Part shown: piece after piece, positions 12,801 to 26,360 of the stretch | Numbering within the stretch: the stretch's first letter is position 1 | How the letters are laid out: every line of letters starts with the position of its first letter | Source: Ascaphus truei | Lineage: Eukaryota > Chordata > Amphibia > Anura > Ascaphidae | Direction of reading: 5' to 3' | Length of the DNA: 64,000 bases | Assembly (NCBI GenBank): GCA_036426205.1 | Contig: CM071568.1 | Location: 38,950,960 to 39,014,959 of the forward strand | Translations under genes and position numbers: made by a program | The notes under the pieces: model-generated | What the model was told of the DNA's origin: nothing | Seen by the model: the letters and a program-made list of their open reading frames with translations, nothing else | The model's database searches: none

Positions 12801-15800
12801 ATGTAGAGGGAGCTTACCTGAGTAAATAGTTGATCCACGGGAGTTGTCTGCCTCTCTCCCGCTGAAGCCCAGATGTCCGCACGCCAAGGCGTTTGCTTGT
12901 TCTGTGGGGCTGAAGGGAGGCCATGCTGCAAATAGCCGCTGAGGCTCGCAGCTCCAGAAACCTGGTAAGCGCTGCTTGTGCAGGAGTTCTGGTAGACGCC
13001 ATAACATGTGGATTCAAGAATGCAGCAGGGAGCTGTCACAAGGGGGGAAAAAAAGCTGAGGTTTTAAAAAGTGGCTGTCAAACAAACTCTGTTGCTACTC
13101 TGCACCTCGCACAAGGGTCACACGTGCGGAGGACAGCATTTACACCCTGCTCAAGTGCTGCAAAATAAGGTGCAAGTGCTACTAGCCTGGCTAAGGATAC
13201 AGAGAGAGTGGGAGTAACAACTTTCTTAGTGATGCTTCACTAAGAAAAGTCCATATACATTTATAAAAGACTCAACATATAAACAAATCCCAGACCGTAT
13301 ATTCAAGTATTTAGAGATGTCCCACGATGTCAGCCAAAATTGCTGCTGAATTCACTTTGAAAGCTTGTATATATTCAATTGAAAACTCCCACTAGTCTGC
13401 AGGTCAACTAGCCCAATCACTGAGGCATAACATTGTTAACTCTGTAACATGGCAGCATAGCGGCACATGTTTATAGTGAAACAAGAGTGATACTTTGTAT
13501 TGAAGATTTTTTTACTCCCGTTGTGTGGATCCTCTTGAGCTGTCGGCTGCTCCAGCCAGAATCAGGTCAATGTGAAGGTGAAGTTGTGAGGCGGTGCATC
13601 GGCTATGCGGGAGAAAATTAACCGGACTGCAGACTAAAGGCACAAAACACTATTTCTTGGCACATAAAAAAAGCACTGTGTATATCGGTGCAAGACCCTA
13701 GCAATAGTGGATAGCTTCCCTCCCAGTATATATTGTTCTCTCCTTCCCATCTCTTAGAATATTAAAATCAGTGGTCAATTATTTTTACTTTTTGAATTGA
13801 ATAAATACTATGTTTTAATTATCTTCATTACTCTGATCTAATAGAAGGTTTTACATTCAACTGTTCCTAATCATACACTGATTTTTAAATGGGCTCACAA
13901 CTAAAAGGTGTCTTTGGAGACTCACTCCCCAGTTCTGTAGTTTTGTTCAACTACTTACCTCTGTGTAGCACGTTGATATAGTCCTAGGGCGGTCAATCAC
14001 CCCTCTTCAACTTGTGATACGCCAACACTTAAGAAGGAAAAAAAAAACACAAATTAAATACATTTTGTTGAGAATTGCCTAAAAAATGTGGCAGAAGATC
14101 TGATTTGTACCAATGTCTGATTTAATCGCCTTGATGAAAGACACAGTAATCCAGGCTATTGAGGCAACCTATTCTAAATCTGAACACAGAGGCTAAACGA
14201 GCAAGATCAGATACTAGCCTAGAAAGACTGCAAGGCTATTCTTCTGAGACTTCAGAGAAGGAACATTTCTGCAAGAGGAGCTGGACATGGAATTATCAGA
14301 TAATAATTGTTGGCAGCTGAATTGCCCACGTTTTGATCTCGAGCTCATTGATAGTCTTCTCAAGACGGTAAGAAAGATTTTACAGATTAAGCTGGAGTCA
14401 TCCCCTTCGGGGCCTAGGAAATAGCCTATTGGGGAGCCTGCATAAGAAGCCAAGAACCTTCTTGGTTCACAACGTGTTTAAGGCTATGATTAAAGTGGAT
14501 TGGTCGCAATTTGGACACAAAGGTATCAGTCAGTAGGAAATTTTTGAAAATGTGCCCTTTTGTGGTGAAGCGGGAGGCTTGGGGTTGTTTCCCAAAGGTG
14601 GTCACAGCAGTATCAAGGTTTTTGTTAGACAACTTTGTTGGTAGATGATCCTTTCGAGGTGCAATGGCAGGCGGGTGGAGGAAGTCTGGAAGTCGTTTAC
14701 AGAAGGCGCAGCTTGCAGGCCTTCCATAGCTATAACATCAGTATCAAGAGTAAAGACTCGCTGCTAGCAGCAAGGCCAATGGCATGATCTGTCGCAGTTC
14801 GAGGAGCGCTTTGTCTACAGCCTTGGCAGGCAGATTTATCGTCAAAGAACAATGTGTTCAATGCCTCCCGAGGGACATCTGTTTGGCAGGAAACTAGATT
14901 CCATCATTGAGAACCTCCTGAGAAAAGTCTGGGTTTTTTTCCACGGGTAAGGAAAGGATTTGATAGCCCTCATTCATACTTGAGTTATGGGGTAACGGCC
15001 CTTAAGAGATTACTCAAAAGCAATCTCTTGGTATGGATGCCAGAGCTCTCGTTTGTGGGTCAAGAGGCAGTGGACCCCAATATAGAGTGACTGGGAAGTT
15101 TGCCTGAGATGAAGTGCTTGAACATTTTCAGGACACTTGGGAACAAACAAATGCTGATTCCTGGATGCTCAACGTCTGTAGGGGATATTGTCTGGAGTTC
15201 ACTATGTTACCCCAAACACTGGTTTAGAAGGTCCTGGCTGCCAGGAAACAAGCTGGCCAGATATAGGCCTAACCAACAGTGTCAAACAGCTGTTGAATGA
15301 CTGAGCGATCCAACCATGAGAGAAATATTGAGGTATTTACTCGCCAATGTTCCTCGTAAAGAAGGCTACGGCCGCAGTCTCACCTCTAGCACACGCACCT
15401 GGCGACATGTGCACAGTTTAAAGTCGCGTTCTGTAGGAGAGAATGGGGGCGTGGCCATGACGGGGAACATGAGCGTCACAGCGCTTTGCGTGCACAGCCA
15501 CTGGGGCTTGCCCCATAGAGGGCTGTGCTGTTTGGCGTGCAAGCCGTAGCCGCCACTGGGGACCTGACCCAATAGAACAGTCGGGTCCATTCAAGAACTA
15601 AGGGGAGAAAACAAACTGCTCAAAGTAAGGCTGTTCAAGATGGAGTCACGCAAAACCATTATTTCAGCAGTGGACCAGGGAGAATGCAAAACGTAAAATA
15701 TCAAAAGTGGCGCTCTATAATAAGCTTTAAACACGTGTTAATCCAATATTAACATATAAACCATAAATTGAATAAATATAAGTGATACAAACAAATCCTT

Positions 15801-18800
15801 GAATGCTGCTGTGACCCAGTGCAGGACTGCTCTCTCAATCCCAGGTGAATATGGCGACGTGGTGATCAAAGGGAAGCGCAAACATGTGGAGATATAAAAA
15901 ATTAAACTGATGGTGCAGTATTTTGACAAATAAGTGAGAATGGCCTGTCAGTAGATCTGAAAGATACCTACATGCATGCCCATATGGTAGATATGTTCTG
16001 TATCTAAGATTTACGATAGGGTAAAGCGCTATCAAATTGAAGGCACTTTCCTTTGGCCTCTTGACTTTGCCAATGACATTCACAAAAATGTTAACTCGCC
16101 GAACTAAGGAAGGAGGGAATACAAATATTCCACTACCTCCACGATATTTTAATAAAAGCACGGAGCAGAGTGTAGTTGCTCCAGCACCAATCAACTCACA
16201 TTACGGCTGGCTAGTCATCACTGAGGAAAGTTAACTTGATCCAAGACCTAAGATTCTTGAGTGCGGTTCAACACGCACCTGGGCATAGTTTTTCTTTTCT
16301 CTGGTAAGAGGTTTTTTTTTTTTTTTTAAGGATATGATCAGAGCAGCCAGAGCCTGCAATCCACGGCAGGGCTCAACAATGCAATAGGCTAGTAGGCACT
16401 TTATCTGCAACCATACAAGTGGTAAAATGGGCCAGATGACACACAGGAATAGGCCAACAGAACTTCTTGCACCAATGGCACAGATGGGTAACAAGCCTAG
16501 TCCAATTGAACTCCTTAAGGGAATGGAATCCCTAAAATGGTGGGAATGCGACAAACCTAAAACCAGATGTCCACTATAGAATAAAGTCTGTCTCTCCTCC
16601 TTACAACAGACGCAAATGGCATGGGCTGGGTTGCCCAACTCGGGACCGAGAGATCCCAAGGAAAATTGCCTATCAGAAATCAAATGTTGGCAAACTTTAG
16701 CGCTAATGGAGGCAATCAGGCACTTCTCACAATGGTTATGAGGGTGCAGCATTAAGGTCAGGTCAGAAAACCGTACGACGGTGACCCATGTAAGGAGGGA
16801 AAAGTCCCATACTCCTCCTGCACGAGTTATTCCCGATTCTCACCTGGGCAGAGCCTCATTTAACAGACCTTACAATGGTTCATATCGCAGGGGAAAGAAT
16901 CTACAGGCAGATCTTAGCAGGAGGGCCCTAGACCCAGAGTGTGGTTTCTAACAAGAACGACATTCAACCATCTGATCAGAAGACCAGAGAGACCTCATGG
17001 CAACAGCAGGGAACAGAAAACAACAAGGTTACTGCTGAGGAATGGTTTACCCAGAGACGACCAAGATATACCCACTTTCTTTCCCCTGGCAATTCCGGCC
17101 TGCATACATATTTCCACCATTCTCATGATACCAAGAGTTCTCAGGAAATTCAGACAGGGCATGGCAGAGATGGCTGCAATACTCCCAAAATTGGCCACAC
17201 AGAGCCTTGTTACCACAAATAATCCAAGTTCTTAGCAAATGATGAACCGTGGCAACTGCCAGTGTTTTAAGGCCTGCTATCCCAGGGTATGGTGCAGCAG
17301 CACCCCAATCGAGGGACTGGACTTTGACAGCATGGAGGTTGAGCTGGAACTGCTCAGATCCAGATGGCTGTCACACAAGCTGGTACTAACCTTGATGGCG
17401 GCAAGGAAGAAAACTTCTTCTACAGTGTACCATAGAATCTGACACTAATTTAATCTGTGGTGTCAACACTAAAATGTAAGCTGCTTGGTACCTCTTACTT
17501 CCACAATTCTGGAGTTCCTGCAAGAGGGTCTAGAGCTGGGACTCTGCACTTGCTCACTGATGGTACAGGTTTCAGAACTATTAGCATTGCTAGGAAAGCA
17601 CTTGGTAGCCATAGATCGCATGGGTCGATTCTTCTAACCTCAAGAGAATCGGACCACAATAAGGATCCAGTTCCTGCTTGCGATTTTGCCGTTTTAGTAT
17701 TACGGACTCTTAACAGGTGCCCCTTTGAGCCACTTTTTTTCTTAAGCTTCAGATATGAACCTAATGTTAAAGACAGTATTGTTGATAGTGGTGACGTCAA
17801 CACACAGGATTGGTGAATTACAGGCATTGTTGGGAAAGGAACCTTTCCTTATCTTCCTTGAAGACTAGGTCGTCTTGAGGCCAGTTCAACTAATTACCCA
17901 AGGTCATTTCAAAATTCCATCTCAACCAGGAGATATTACCATCATATTACCTAAAACCGGCAAATGACAAACGGATTCAACACACATTAGATGTGGTAAG
18001 GTGATTAAAACTCTTCCTAAATGCTTCCATTCTGGAAAGGTAGTCAGATGGATGTTCATCCTGCTAAAGGGATCAAGGAAGGAACAAGCAACCTCAGTCT
18101 ACAATAAGTCACTAGATCGTAATGGTTATCAAGAAGACCTATACTATCCAGAAAATTCCAGCCCAGTGCTGGTAAAGGCCCAATCTGTGAGACAGGGCTA
18201 CATCTGAGTAGCAAAGGTGCAGACTTTCCCTTCCGATTTTTACATAGAGCGCCAATATGGAATTCAATTAGTACATTTATTAACTACTATTCTTTGGATA
18301 GGCATGCTTTGGCCGGAGGGTACCATTGTCGCCACTTAAAAGGTTGTATTTGATTTACAAGGTGTGGGTTTTATTCTAGACCCCCCCCCCCCCCCTCTTT
18401 TGGCAAGCCCCATTAGTGACCACTGCATGGGGACGACTAGGAGAATAGAAAATTGATACCCAAGTTACCTTCATTTTTATTTTCCCGGAGAGTCGATCCA
18501 TGGCAGTGCTCACCAATACCCTCCAAAAGTTATGTCAAAGATATTGATGTTTGTAGTTCTATATTTCGTCTTTTGTACTGAGCCTACCTGGGGAGGAGAG
18601 ATGGGGCTATTTATGGTCCTCCCACAAGTAGGTTTCTGTCTTATTTCAGCTGGAGGGTGCAACTTAACCCATTGGTTAGCACTACCATGCCATGGATGGA
18701 CTCGCCAGGGAAAGAAAATTACGGCAAATTGGTTATCAATTTTCTATTTTTGCCAATTCTGTTCAGTAAGCCCATACCTTTTTTTTTTTTATATCTCTGT

Positions 18801-21800
18801 AACTGCATAAATGACCATTGTCATTTGAAAACTATTTCACTTTCTGACATACTGAAGATGTATTTTTATTTCCTTATTAGATATCTCAATGCCATTCAGA
18901 CTATGTGCCCACATATTCTTCGATACCTAACTACAGCGGTCATCACGAATAAAGATGTGAGGAAACGTAGGCAAGTCCTGAAAGATTTGGTCAAGGTTAT
19001 CCAGCAGGTACAGTAAAAAACAAACCAAAAACTTTTTTTCCCTTTGAAAATGTGCTTTATAGTTTATAGCGATCAATACTTATTTTTGTACTAGGTTTCT
19101 TGATCAGTTCTCTTATATGGGGAATAAACAGAAACCATATCACAGAGGATATTTTTGGCTACTTTAAACTTGCATATCATTCAAGGATTAAAGCACTGCC
19201 CGTCCTTTTCAATATACACTACCATTGACCGAATCCTGTATTATAAAAAATAAGTTTTTTATTTGCCCTAAAAATCACAAGTTGTCTAATTCTGTGCTGC
19301 AAGGTTTGTACATGTAATTACCATTTCTCTTTCACTATTTTGCAGGAATCCTATACTTACAAGGACCCTATTACAGAGTTTGTCGAGTGCTTGTATGTCA
19401 ATTTTGACTTCGATGGTGCCCAGAAAAAATTAAGGGAGTGTGAATCGGTAAGCTACTGAAAGATTTGAATTATACATTCATAGGTGCAATGTTCCTGGGT
19501 TTAATATGAAGGCCTTTTCAAGTGACAATGGCATAAGTACATTCCCTTGTAACAACATATAAATAGTGCCCCAAACCCCCACAATGCAACCTGTTCAATT
19601 AGTGCTGATGGAATTCATGTGCTGATTCAGTCCTCAGCACTGAGCCCCTACAGCCGCAATTAGAGCGGCTTTAGTAGGGGCTTACCTGCGCTTCCGAAAG
19701 CGCAGGTCTTAGGGGAATTTAAAATTCCCCCGCTTGCCAGCGCAACAGGCCGGTCACGTGAGCGGTTCGCCCAATGAGGGCGAACCAGCTCCGTGACGTC
19801 ACTGGCCCGCCCCCGGCCAGTGACGCGCCGCCCCCGGCCCGCCCCGACAGCGCATGCGGTAAGCAACCGCAAGGCCAGGGAAAGCACCCACTTTCCCTGC
19901 GCCTCAGCACGCTGGCAGGGAGCATGGCTGAGGCCTAACAAGTTCCTCTCTGTGCATGACCTCTTTCTTTATCACCCTCTGCTCCTCTTTGCTTTAACCG
20001 AGACCTGGCTCACTCAGTCTGACTCTGCTCTGGAAGCTGCCCTCTCTTATTGTGGCCTTCTTTCTCCCACACTCTGTGTCCTGATACAGGGGTGGAGGCG
20101 TGGGGCTCCTGCTCTCCTCTCTCTGCCGTTACCGTACCCTTCCTACTCCTCCCTCTCTTGCTTTTCCCTACTTTGAAGCTCACACTGTCAAGGTATTTTC
20201 TCCTCTCCCTGTCCACGTGGCTATCATCTATCGCCCACCTACCTCTACTCATCCCCCTTCTGTCTCTCTCTCTCACTTTGAATCCTGGCTCTCTTTCTTT
20301 CTCTCCTCAGACTCCCCTGTTCTTCTCCTTGGGGACTTCAATTGCCACATTGATGACCCTTCTCTCCCTTGGGCTTCCCGCTTTCTCTCTCTAACCTCTT
20401 CTTTTGGCCTTCAACAGTGGACTGCAGCCAGCACCCACAAGGATGGCCACTACCAAGACCTGGTTTGCACTAAAAACTTCTCTCTCTGATTTCTTAATTT
20501 CCCCCTTTCCTCTCTATGACCATCATCTAATCTCATTTTCTCACTCTCTCACTTTTCCCCTTCTCCACCTCCATCTACTGCAGAAACCTGCGCTCTATTA
20601 ACCTACCAGCCTATGATTCCACTTTACGCTCCTCCCTCAGTTCTGCTCCAGACCCCGACAACCTGGTCAGGAACTACAATTCTGCCTTACCCTCCTCTCT
20701 TTATCTACATGCTCCGCTTTCTCTCTGCCGTCCTCGCCCTTTTAACCCCAGACACTGCCTAAATTCCCACACGTGCATGCTGCGTTCATCCACTCGTTCC
20801 TCTGAATGCCTCTGGAGGAAACCTCACTCTCGCAGACTTCCTTCACTACAAATGTATGCTATACTGTTTCAACTCTGTCCTCTCTCAGGCTAAACAAATA
20901 TACTTTTCTTCATTAATCAACACGCACAAGTTTAACCCATGCCGACTCTTTTCTGTCTTTGACGCTCTACTCAAACCACCCTCAGCTGCCTCTTCTTCCT
21001 CCATTTCACCTCAGGACTTTGCTGACTATTTTAACGGAAAAGGTGGAATCCATACATCAGAACATCCCCTCTGTTAACTCCTCCCACCCTACACCGCTTC
21101 CTTAGTCTCCTCCTGCCTTCCTTGACTCTTTTTCCACTGTCTCAGAGGAGGATGTGTCACTGCTGAGACAGATTTACCCCTCTACCACCTGCCTTCTTGA
21201 CCCCATTCCCTCCCATCTCCTAAAACCCCTTGCTCCTACTATAATCCCTACGCTCACACACACATTTTTAACTCCTCCCTCTACTCCGATACCTTTCCCT
21301 CCTCCTTCAAAACATGCAACAATTATACCATTACTCAAAAACAGCAAGCTTGACCCTACCTGTCTTTCTAACTATCGACCGGTCTCACTCCTGCCTTTTG
21401 CCTCTAAACTCCTTGAACGTCTTGTATTCTCCCACTTGCTCCACTTTCTCAACACCCATTTTCTCCTAGACCCTCTACAATCTGGCTTCCGCACTGCTCA
21501 CTCGACTGAAACAGCCCTCACTAAATTAACTAATGACCTCAACGCTGCCAAAGACAGAAGTCATTACACTCTGCTCATATTACTCGACCTCTCTGCAGCA
21601 TTTGACACCATGGACAACCCACTTCTCCTTCACATTCTCCATACTCTTGGTATTCGTAACAAAGCTCTATCCTGAATCTCCTCTTACCTCTCCCATCGTA
21701 CTTTCAGTGTCTCTTCTGCTAACACCTCCTCCTCTATCAATCTCTCTGTGGGGGTACCCCAGGGGCTCTGTCCTGGGACCTCTCCTCTTTTCTCTGTACA

Positions 21801-24800
21801 CACTTTCTCTAGGTGACCTAATCACATCTCTTGGGTTTAAATACCACTTCTATGCCGACGACACACATTTACTTTTCAACCCCTGACCTTACACCTGCTG
21901 TACAGACCAAAGTTTCTGAATGTCTCTCTCGACATCATCCTAGAGGGCCCTCCGCCGACAAACTTAACATGGCAAAAACAGAGCTCCTCATACTTCCTCC
22001 CAAACCTGGCCCTACTACCTCCTTCCACATTACTGTTGGAAGTACAGCAGGGCCCCGGGTATACGGCGGGTTCCGTTCCAGAGGCCCGCCGTACAGTGAA
22101 AATCGCCGGAAAGCTGATCCGGCGATTTTCAGTACTGCGCATGCGCAAACCGGCATTTTCGCCATTCTGCGCATGTGCGACCTACGGTCTGCGCATGCGT
22201 GCCGGGCGCACTCGCCCGTTCTGCACATGCGCGATTTTAAATTCAACATGGCGGCCCCCTTCTCGGTGCTGCCGTATCAGCGGATCGCCAAGAAGCGGGG
22301 CCCTGCTGTACTGTCATTCATCCAGTAGCCCAAGCACGCTGCCTAGGGGTCATACTTTACTCCTCTCTCACATTCAAAACATTTCTAAAACCTGTTGCTT
22401 TTTCCTCCACAATATAATTAAGATACACCCTTTCCTGTGTTTCTCGACAGGCCCTCATTCTCTCCAGTCTCGATTTCTCTAACCTCCTGCTGTCCGGCCT
22501 TCCTGCCTCTCACCTGTCTCCCCTACAATCTATCCTTAACGCTGCTGCCAGAACCACTCTACTCTTTCCTAAATCTGTCTCAGCGTCCCCCCTGCTGAAG
22601 TCACTCTCTTGGCTTCCTATCAAATCTCACACTCTATTCTCCTCCTCACTTTTAAAGCTTTATACTCTTTTGCCCCTCCTTACATCTCAGCCCAAATACT
22701 CGCTATGCACCATCCCGGCTCTTGCGTTCTGCTCAAGGATGTCTTCTCTCTACCCCCTTTGTATTTAAAGCACTCTCCCGCCTTAAACCTCTCATTGACT
22801 GCCCCACACCTCTGGAATGCCCTTCCCCTCAATACCCGACTAGCACCCTCTCTATCTATCCACCTTTAAGACCCACCTTAAGGCACTTGCTTAAATAAGC
22901 ATACGAGTCGCAGCGTGGATAATACTATACACCAGGCCTGTACAACACGCGGCCCGTCTGCACTCATTGTGCGACCTGCAGGGGGGAGAGTAATGTGAGG
23001 TGCAGGGATGTGATGTGAGATGCAGGGGGGAGAGTGATGTGAGGTGCAGGGGGGGGTGAGGTGCAGGGGGGTGGGATGTGTGTGGTCTGTAGGGGGGTAG
23101 TGTGTGTTATGTGGAGGGGGAGTATTGTGTATGGGTGAGGGGGAGAGATGGGGGTGTGAGATAGAGGGTGAGTCTCACAAAGGTTGATGATGAGGGGTGC
23201 TGGGGGAGATATATGAGGATGATGAGGGGTGCTGGGAGAGATTGATGAGGGGTGCTGGAGGAGATATGAGGATGATGAGAGGTGCTGGGGGAGATATGAT
23301 GATGATGATTTTACCCGTGCGGCCCGAATCTGTTTTCCTTGGAGCAGTTCGGCCCTTCTCGCTTAACAAGTTGTGCAGGCCTGCTATACACGATACATGA
23401 AGCTTAACAAGTTGTGCAGGCCTGCTATACACGATACATGAAGCTTGGCCCCCTGCAGATGCACTTACTAGAATGCCCTCCTACTGTGTCTGTACGTTCC
23501 TCCTACCTACCAATTAGATTGTAAGCTCCTCGGAGCAGGGACTCTTCTTCCGAAATGTTACGTTTATGTATGAAGCACTTATTCCCATGACCTGTTATTG
23601 GTATTTGTTATTTTTGATTATGACGTGTATTACTACTGTGAAGCACTATGTACATTAATGGCGCTATATAAAGACAAACATACATACATACTAGCTGAAC
23701 CCTGTTAATTTCAGCTCTGGGACCCCTTCTTCCAGAGATGCTTATCTGCAAATTTGGTGCCAGTAGCTGCTCTCCTCGCCTACCAGGGTTCACAATATGT
23801 CCTCTGTTCAGAGAGCTCAGGCTCTGCTGGTCACTAGGAAGATGTGATGTCCTGTGTGGCTTCCTATTGGCCCATATGATGTGGGAGCTTCAAACTTGAA
23901 ATCCTTGCTTGGTGAACCGGAGCAGCTACCGTCTCCTAGTTCGGAGGTATGTATCTCCATAAGTAGGGGGTCTCTGGAGTTGAAATTAATGGGGTTCAGC
24001 TCCAGAGACCCCCTGCTTAAATTCTATATATAAAAAAATGTTTTTTATATTGCCAACTTGGATTCAGGTAATGAAGAGAGGCTTTATTGGTAAAGGTGGC
24101 AATGCACACTGCCCCAATCACTTGCCCAAGAGGGCACGTAGAGTGAGCAGAGTAGTGAATTAAAACCAGTTCCACAACCTAAATTTAATCTTTTGGGTGT
24201 TTTTCACTTTTGAGAAATATATGTCTGTGAAATAACATTTTTCGGCTCCTATTAAAGAATGTGAACTGCATCATAATAATTTAGCCCAAATCATTACAAT
24301 ACTGGTAAGATACAGTATTTCTGTCCTCTGCTGGGCAAAACAGGAAAAATATTTTCTAACTGTAGTGGGTAGTATGCAACAGTCAAAGCAGACATTTCCA
24401 GAGCATTACGACATCAGGAATATTTCTTATACGAATACCTTAATCCTCAAGTGCACCATGGTTAAGCGACATTTAACTAGGTCCACAACAAAGCGATCTG
24501 ACTTCAAAATTAACAGTGTCATCTGTGTATGGCTATAATAGCCCAACAGGAGAATCGCTGTTTGCACTACTGGCACAGCAGTGGATGTATGAGAGTTTGT
24601 GTCACACTTCTCATCTTGCAGCGTGCACAATAAAGCAAGAAAGGTATCAGGACATGTCTTCACCAAACCCACGTTCTCTCTCACTTCCTACAGTACAGCC
24701 ATAAAAACTAGAAAACTATGTTAACTTCTTTAACCGAGACTGTGCTGAAAAGGCTGGGTAATACAGCAGGCATAAGCTTAGAGGAGTCCATGTTAAAATG

Positions 24801-26273
24801 TCAAGCAAAGTGTGACATACCTAGTTACATGTCATTACCCAGAATCCTTGGCTGCACTGGAAGCACTGTACACCAATGGTGAAAAGCAGGGTTGCAGACC
24901 TATCTGACGTGTGAATGTGCTCACAAGTGATATTTGTATTTGCTACACACTGTAAGTGGGAGGGTTTGTCACTTTTACCCTCTATAACTTGTTTTGTGTT
25001 TAGAAAACTATGCAAATATGCAATTCATGTGTACTTTCCAAGTGCACGAAAAGATAAAATAAATATAAATCATTCATTTTTAAAGGTGACAAACATGCAG
25101 TGGGTGCTTCAACAGCCATTACACAGTGGCACGTTATTGCAAGGTTTTGCTACCAAGCATCATTGTAAGTAACTACAATGTAAATATATTCAGTACATTG
25201 AAATATTGCATTAAGAAAAAAAAGAAAAAAAGATGTTTTCCTGCCAATTCTAATCAGTGAAAACAGCTGCACAAATGTTCCCGGCAATCAAAAGACAATG
25301 GATCTACTCAAGGAGTTTTAAATAAGAATAAAAGGGCTCCATGAGGAAATGAGGAGTCATGGGAGGCCTCCTAATAAGTGTAAGGAATACTTGATCAAAG
25401 AAATTATTTTCAGGATTTTTGCACATATGGTCTGAATAGTAAATAGGCAGGTTACAAAAAAAATAATCAAAATCGGTAAACATGCTCACATTTTCATGAC
25501 ATACGGATGGAGCAGAGGATTTCATACATATCCACAAAGAAAAGCACCAACGCTGGCTAACCACTTCCCTTCCTTCCCTTAAATCATCTGTGGATTTTCT
25601 GTGTGTGTCCAGCAACATCTAACAAGGTCTCGCTGCCATTTTAACTTGTAAAACTTGTAAAAAAGGCATTTTATTGCCTTTATATAAAAGGTGCATTCCA
25701 ACCAAAATAAACCTTGAGCTAAACACATCAAACGAACGAGTGACCAATTACAAGTGCAATTATGTTCCCAGACTATATATTAAAAAACAACTTATGTTTA
25801 ATAAACAATTTTAGACTTGATTCTTGTCAACTGAAAGGGGGAAGGAAGAGTAAAGTGGGGGGAGAGGAGGAAAGGGAGGTAGAGAGCAAAGGGGGAGGGC
25901 AAGAGCAAAAAGAGGAAAGGGTGAGAGGAAAGAAAAGGAAGAAGAAAGAAAGGGGGAGGAAGAGGAAGAAGAAAGAAAGTGAGAGCAAAGGGAGGGAGAG
26001 GAAAGGGAAAGGGAGGGAGAGGAAAAGGAAAGGTAAAGGATGAACAGGAAAGGGGTGAAAAGGAAGAGGAGAGGGGAAGGAAGAGTAAGAGGAAAGGGAT
26101 GAACAGAAAAGGGGAGGGTAAGAGGAAGAGGAAGGGGTGGGAGAGGAAGAGGAAGGGGTGGGAGAGGAAGAGGAAGGGGTGGGAGAGGAAGAGGAAGGGG
26201 TGGGAGAGGAAGAGGAAAGGGTGGGAGAGGAAGAGGAAGGGGTGGGAGAGGAAGAGGAAGGGGTGCACGCACG

Positions 26274-26360
<87 letters not shown>

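Larger units (their letters stand above)
12595..18712 (+). mobile_element. Decayed DIRS-like tyrosine-recombinase retrotransposon
   Basis: About 6.1 kb inserted in an EIF3E intron. The left end (12600-12700) contains a block with TGTGGGAGGACCATAAATAG, which reappears inverted at 18593-18658. The outer edge (CCATTCGTTACCACTGCCATGG) reappears inverted at about 18498-18526 and again in direct orientation at 18668-18700. Inverted terminal repeats plus an internal complementary copy of the edge are the hallmark of DIRS elements. Interior reading frames, all broken by stops and shifts, show a reverse transcriptase fragment ([10 protein letters not shown] at about 15957, FKALSFGL...FTKML at about 16034-16100), an RNase H-like stretch near 16890-17230 ([15 protein letters not shown]) and probable recombinase remnants to about 18240. 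No target duplication was found, as expected. Confidence 0.7.
19944..23691 (+). mobile_element. L2/CR1-type non-LTR retrotransposon (LINE), broken
   Basis: This is a 5'-truncated LINE in the sense orientation of EIF3E. Translation shows an apurinic-type endonuclease (ALTETWL near 19991, [11 protein letters not shown] at 20322-20354, YQDLVCT), then a reverse transcriptase ([27 protein letters not shown] and the catalytic YADD at 21851-21862), then the L2/CR1 C-terminus ([44 protein letters not shown]). Frameshifts and stops (for example TGA near 21673) disable it. The 3' end carries TTAGATTGTAAGCTC...GCGCTATATAAA and a short ACATA tail. Two later insertions split it, at 22045-22308 and 22933-23383. 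Confidence 0.85.

Noticed and set aside
22036..22482. 148-codon ORF within the LINE
   Set aside because: It runs across the mariner MITE inserted at 22045-22308 and does not continue LINE coding.
26119..26263. Regular 21-bp repeats that could suggest a CRISPR-like array
   Set aside because: The units are directly contiguous with no spacers, purine-only and in a vertebrate intron.
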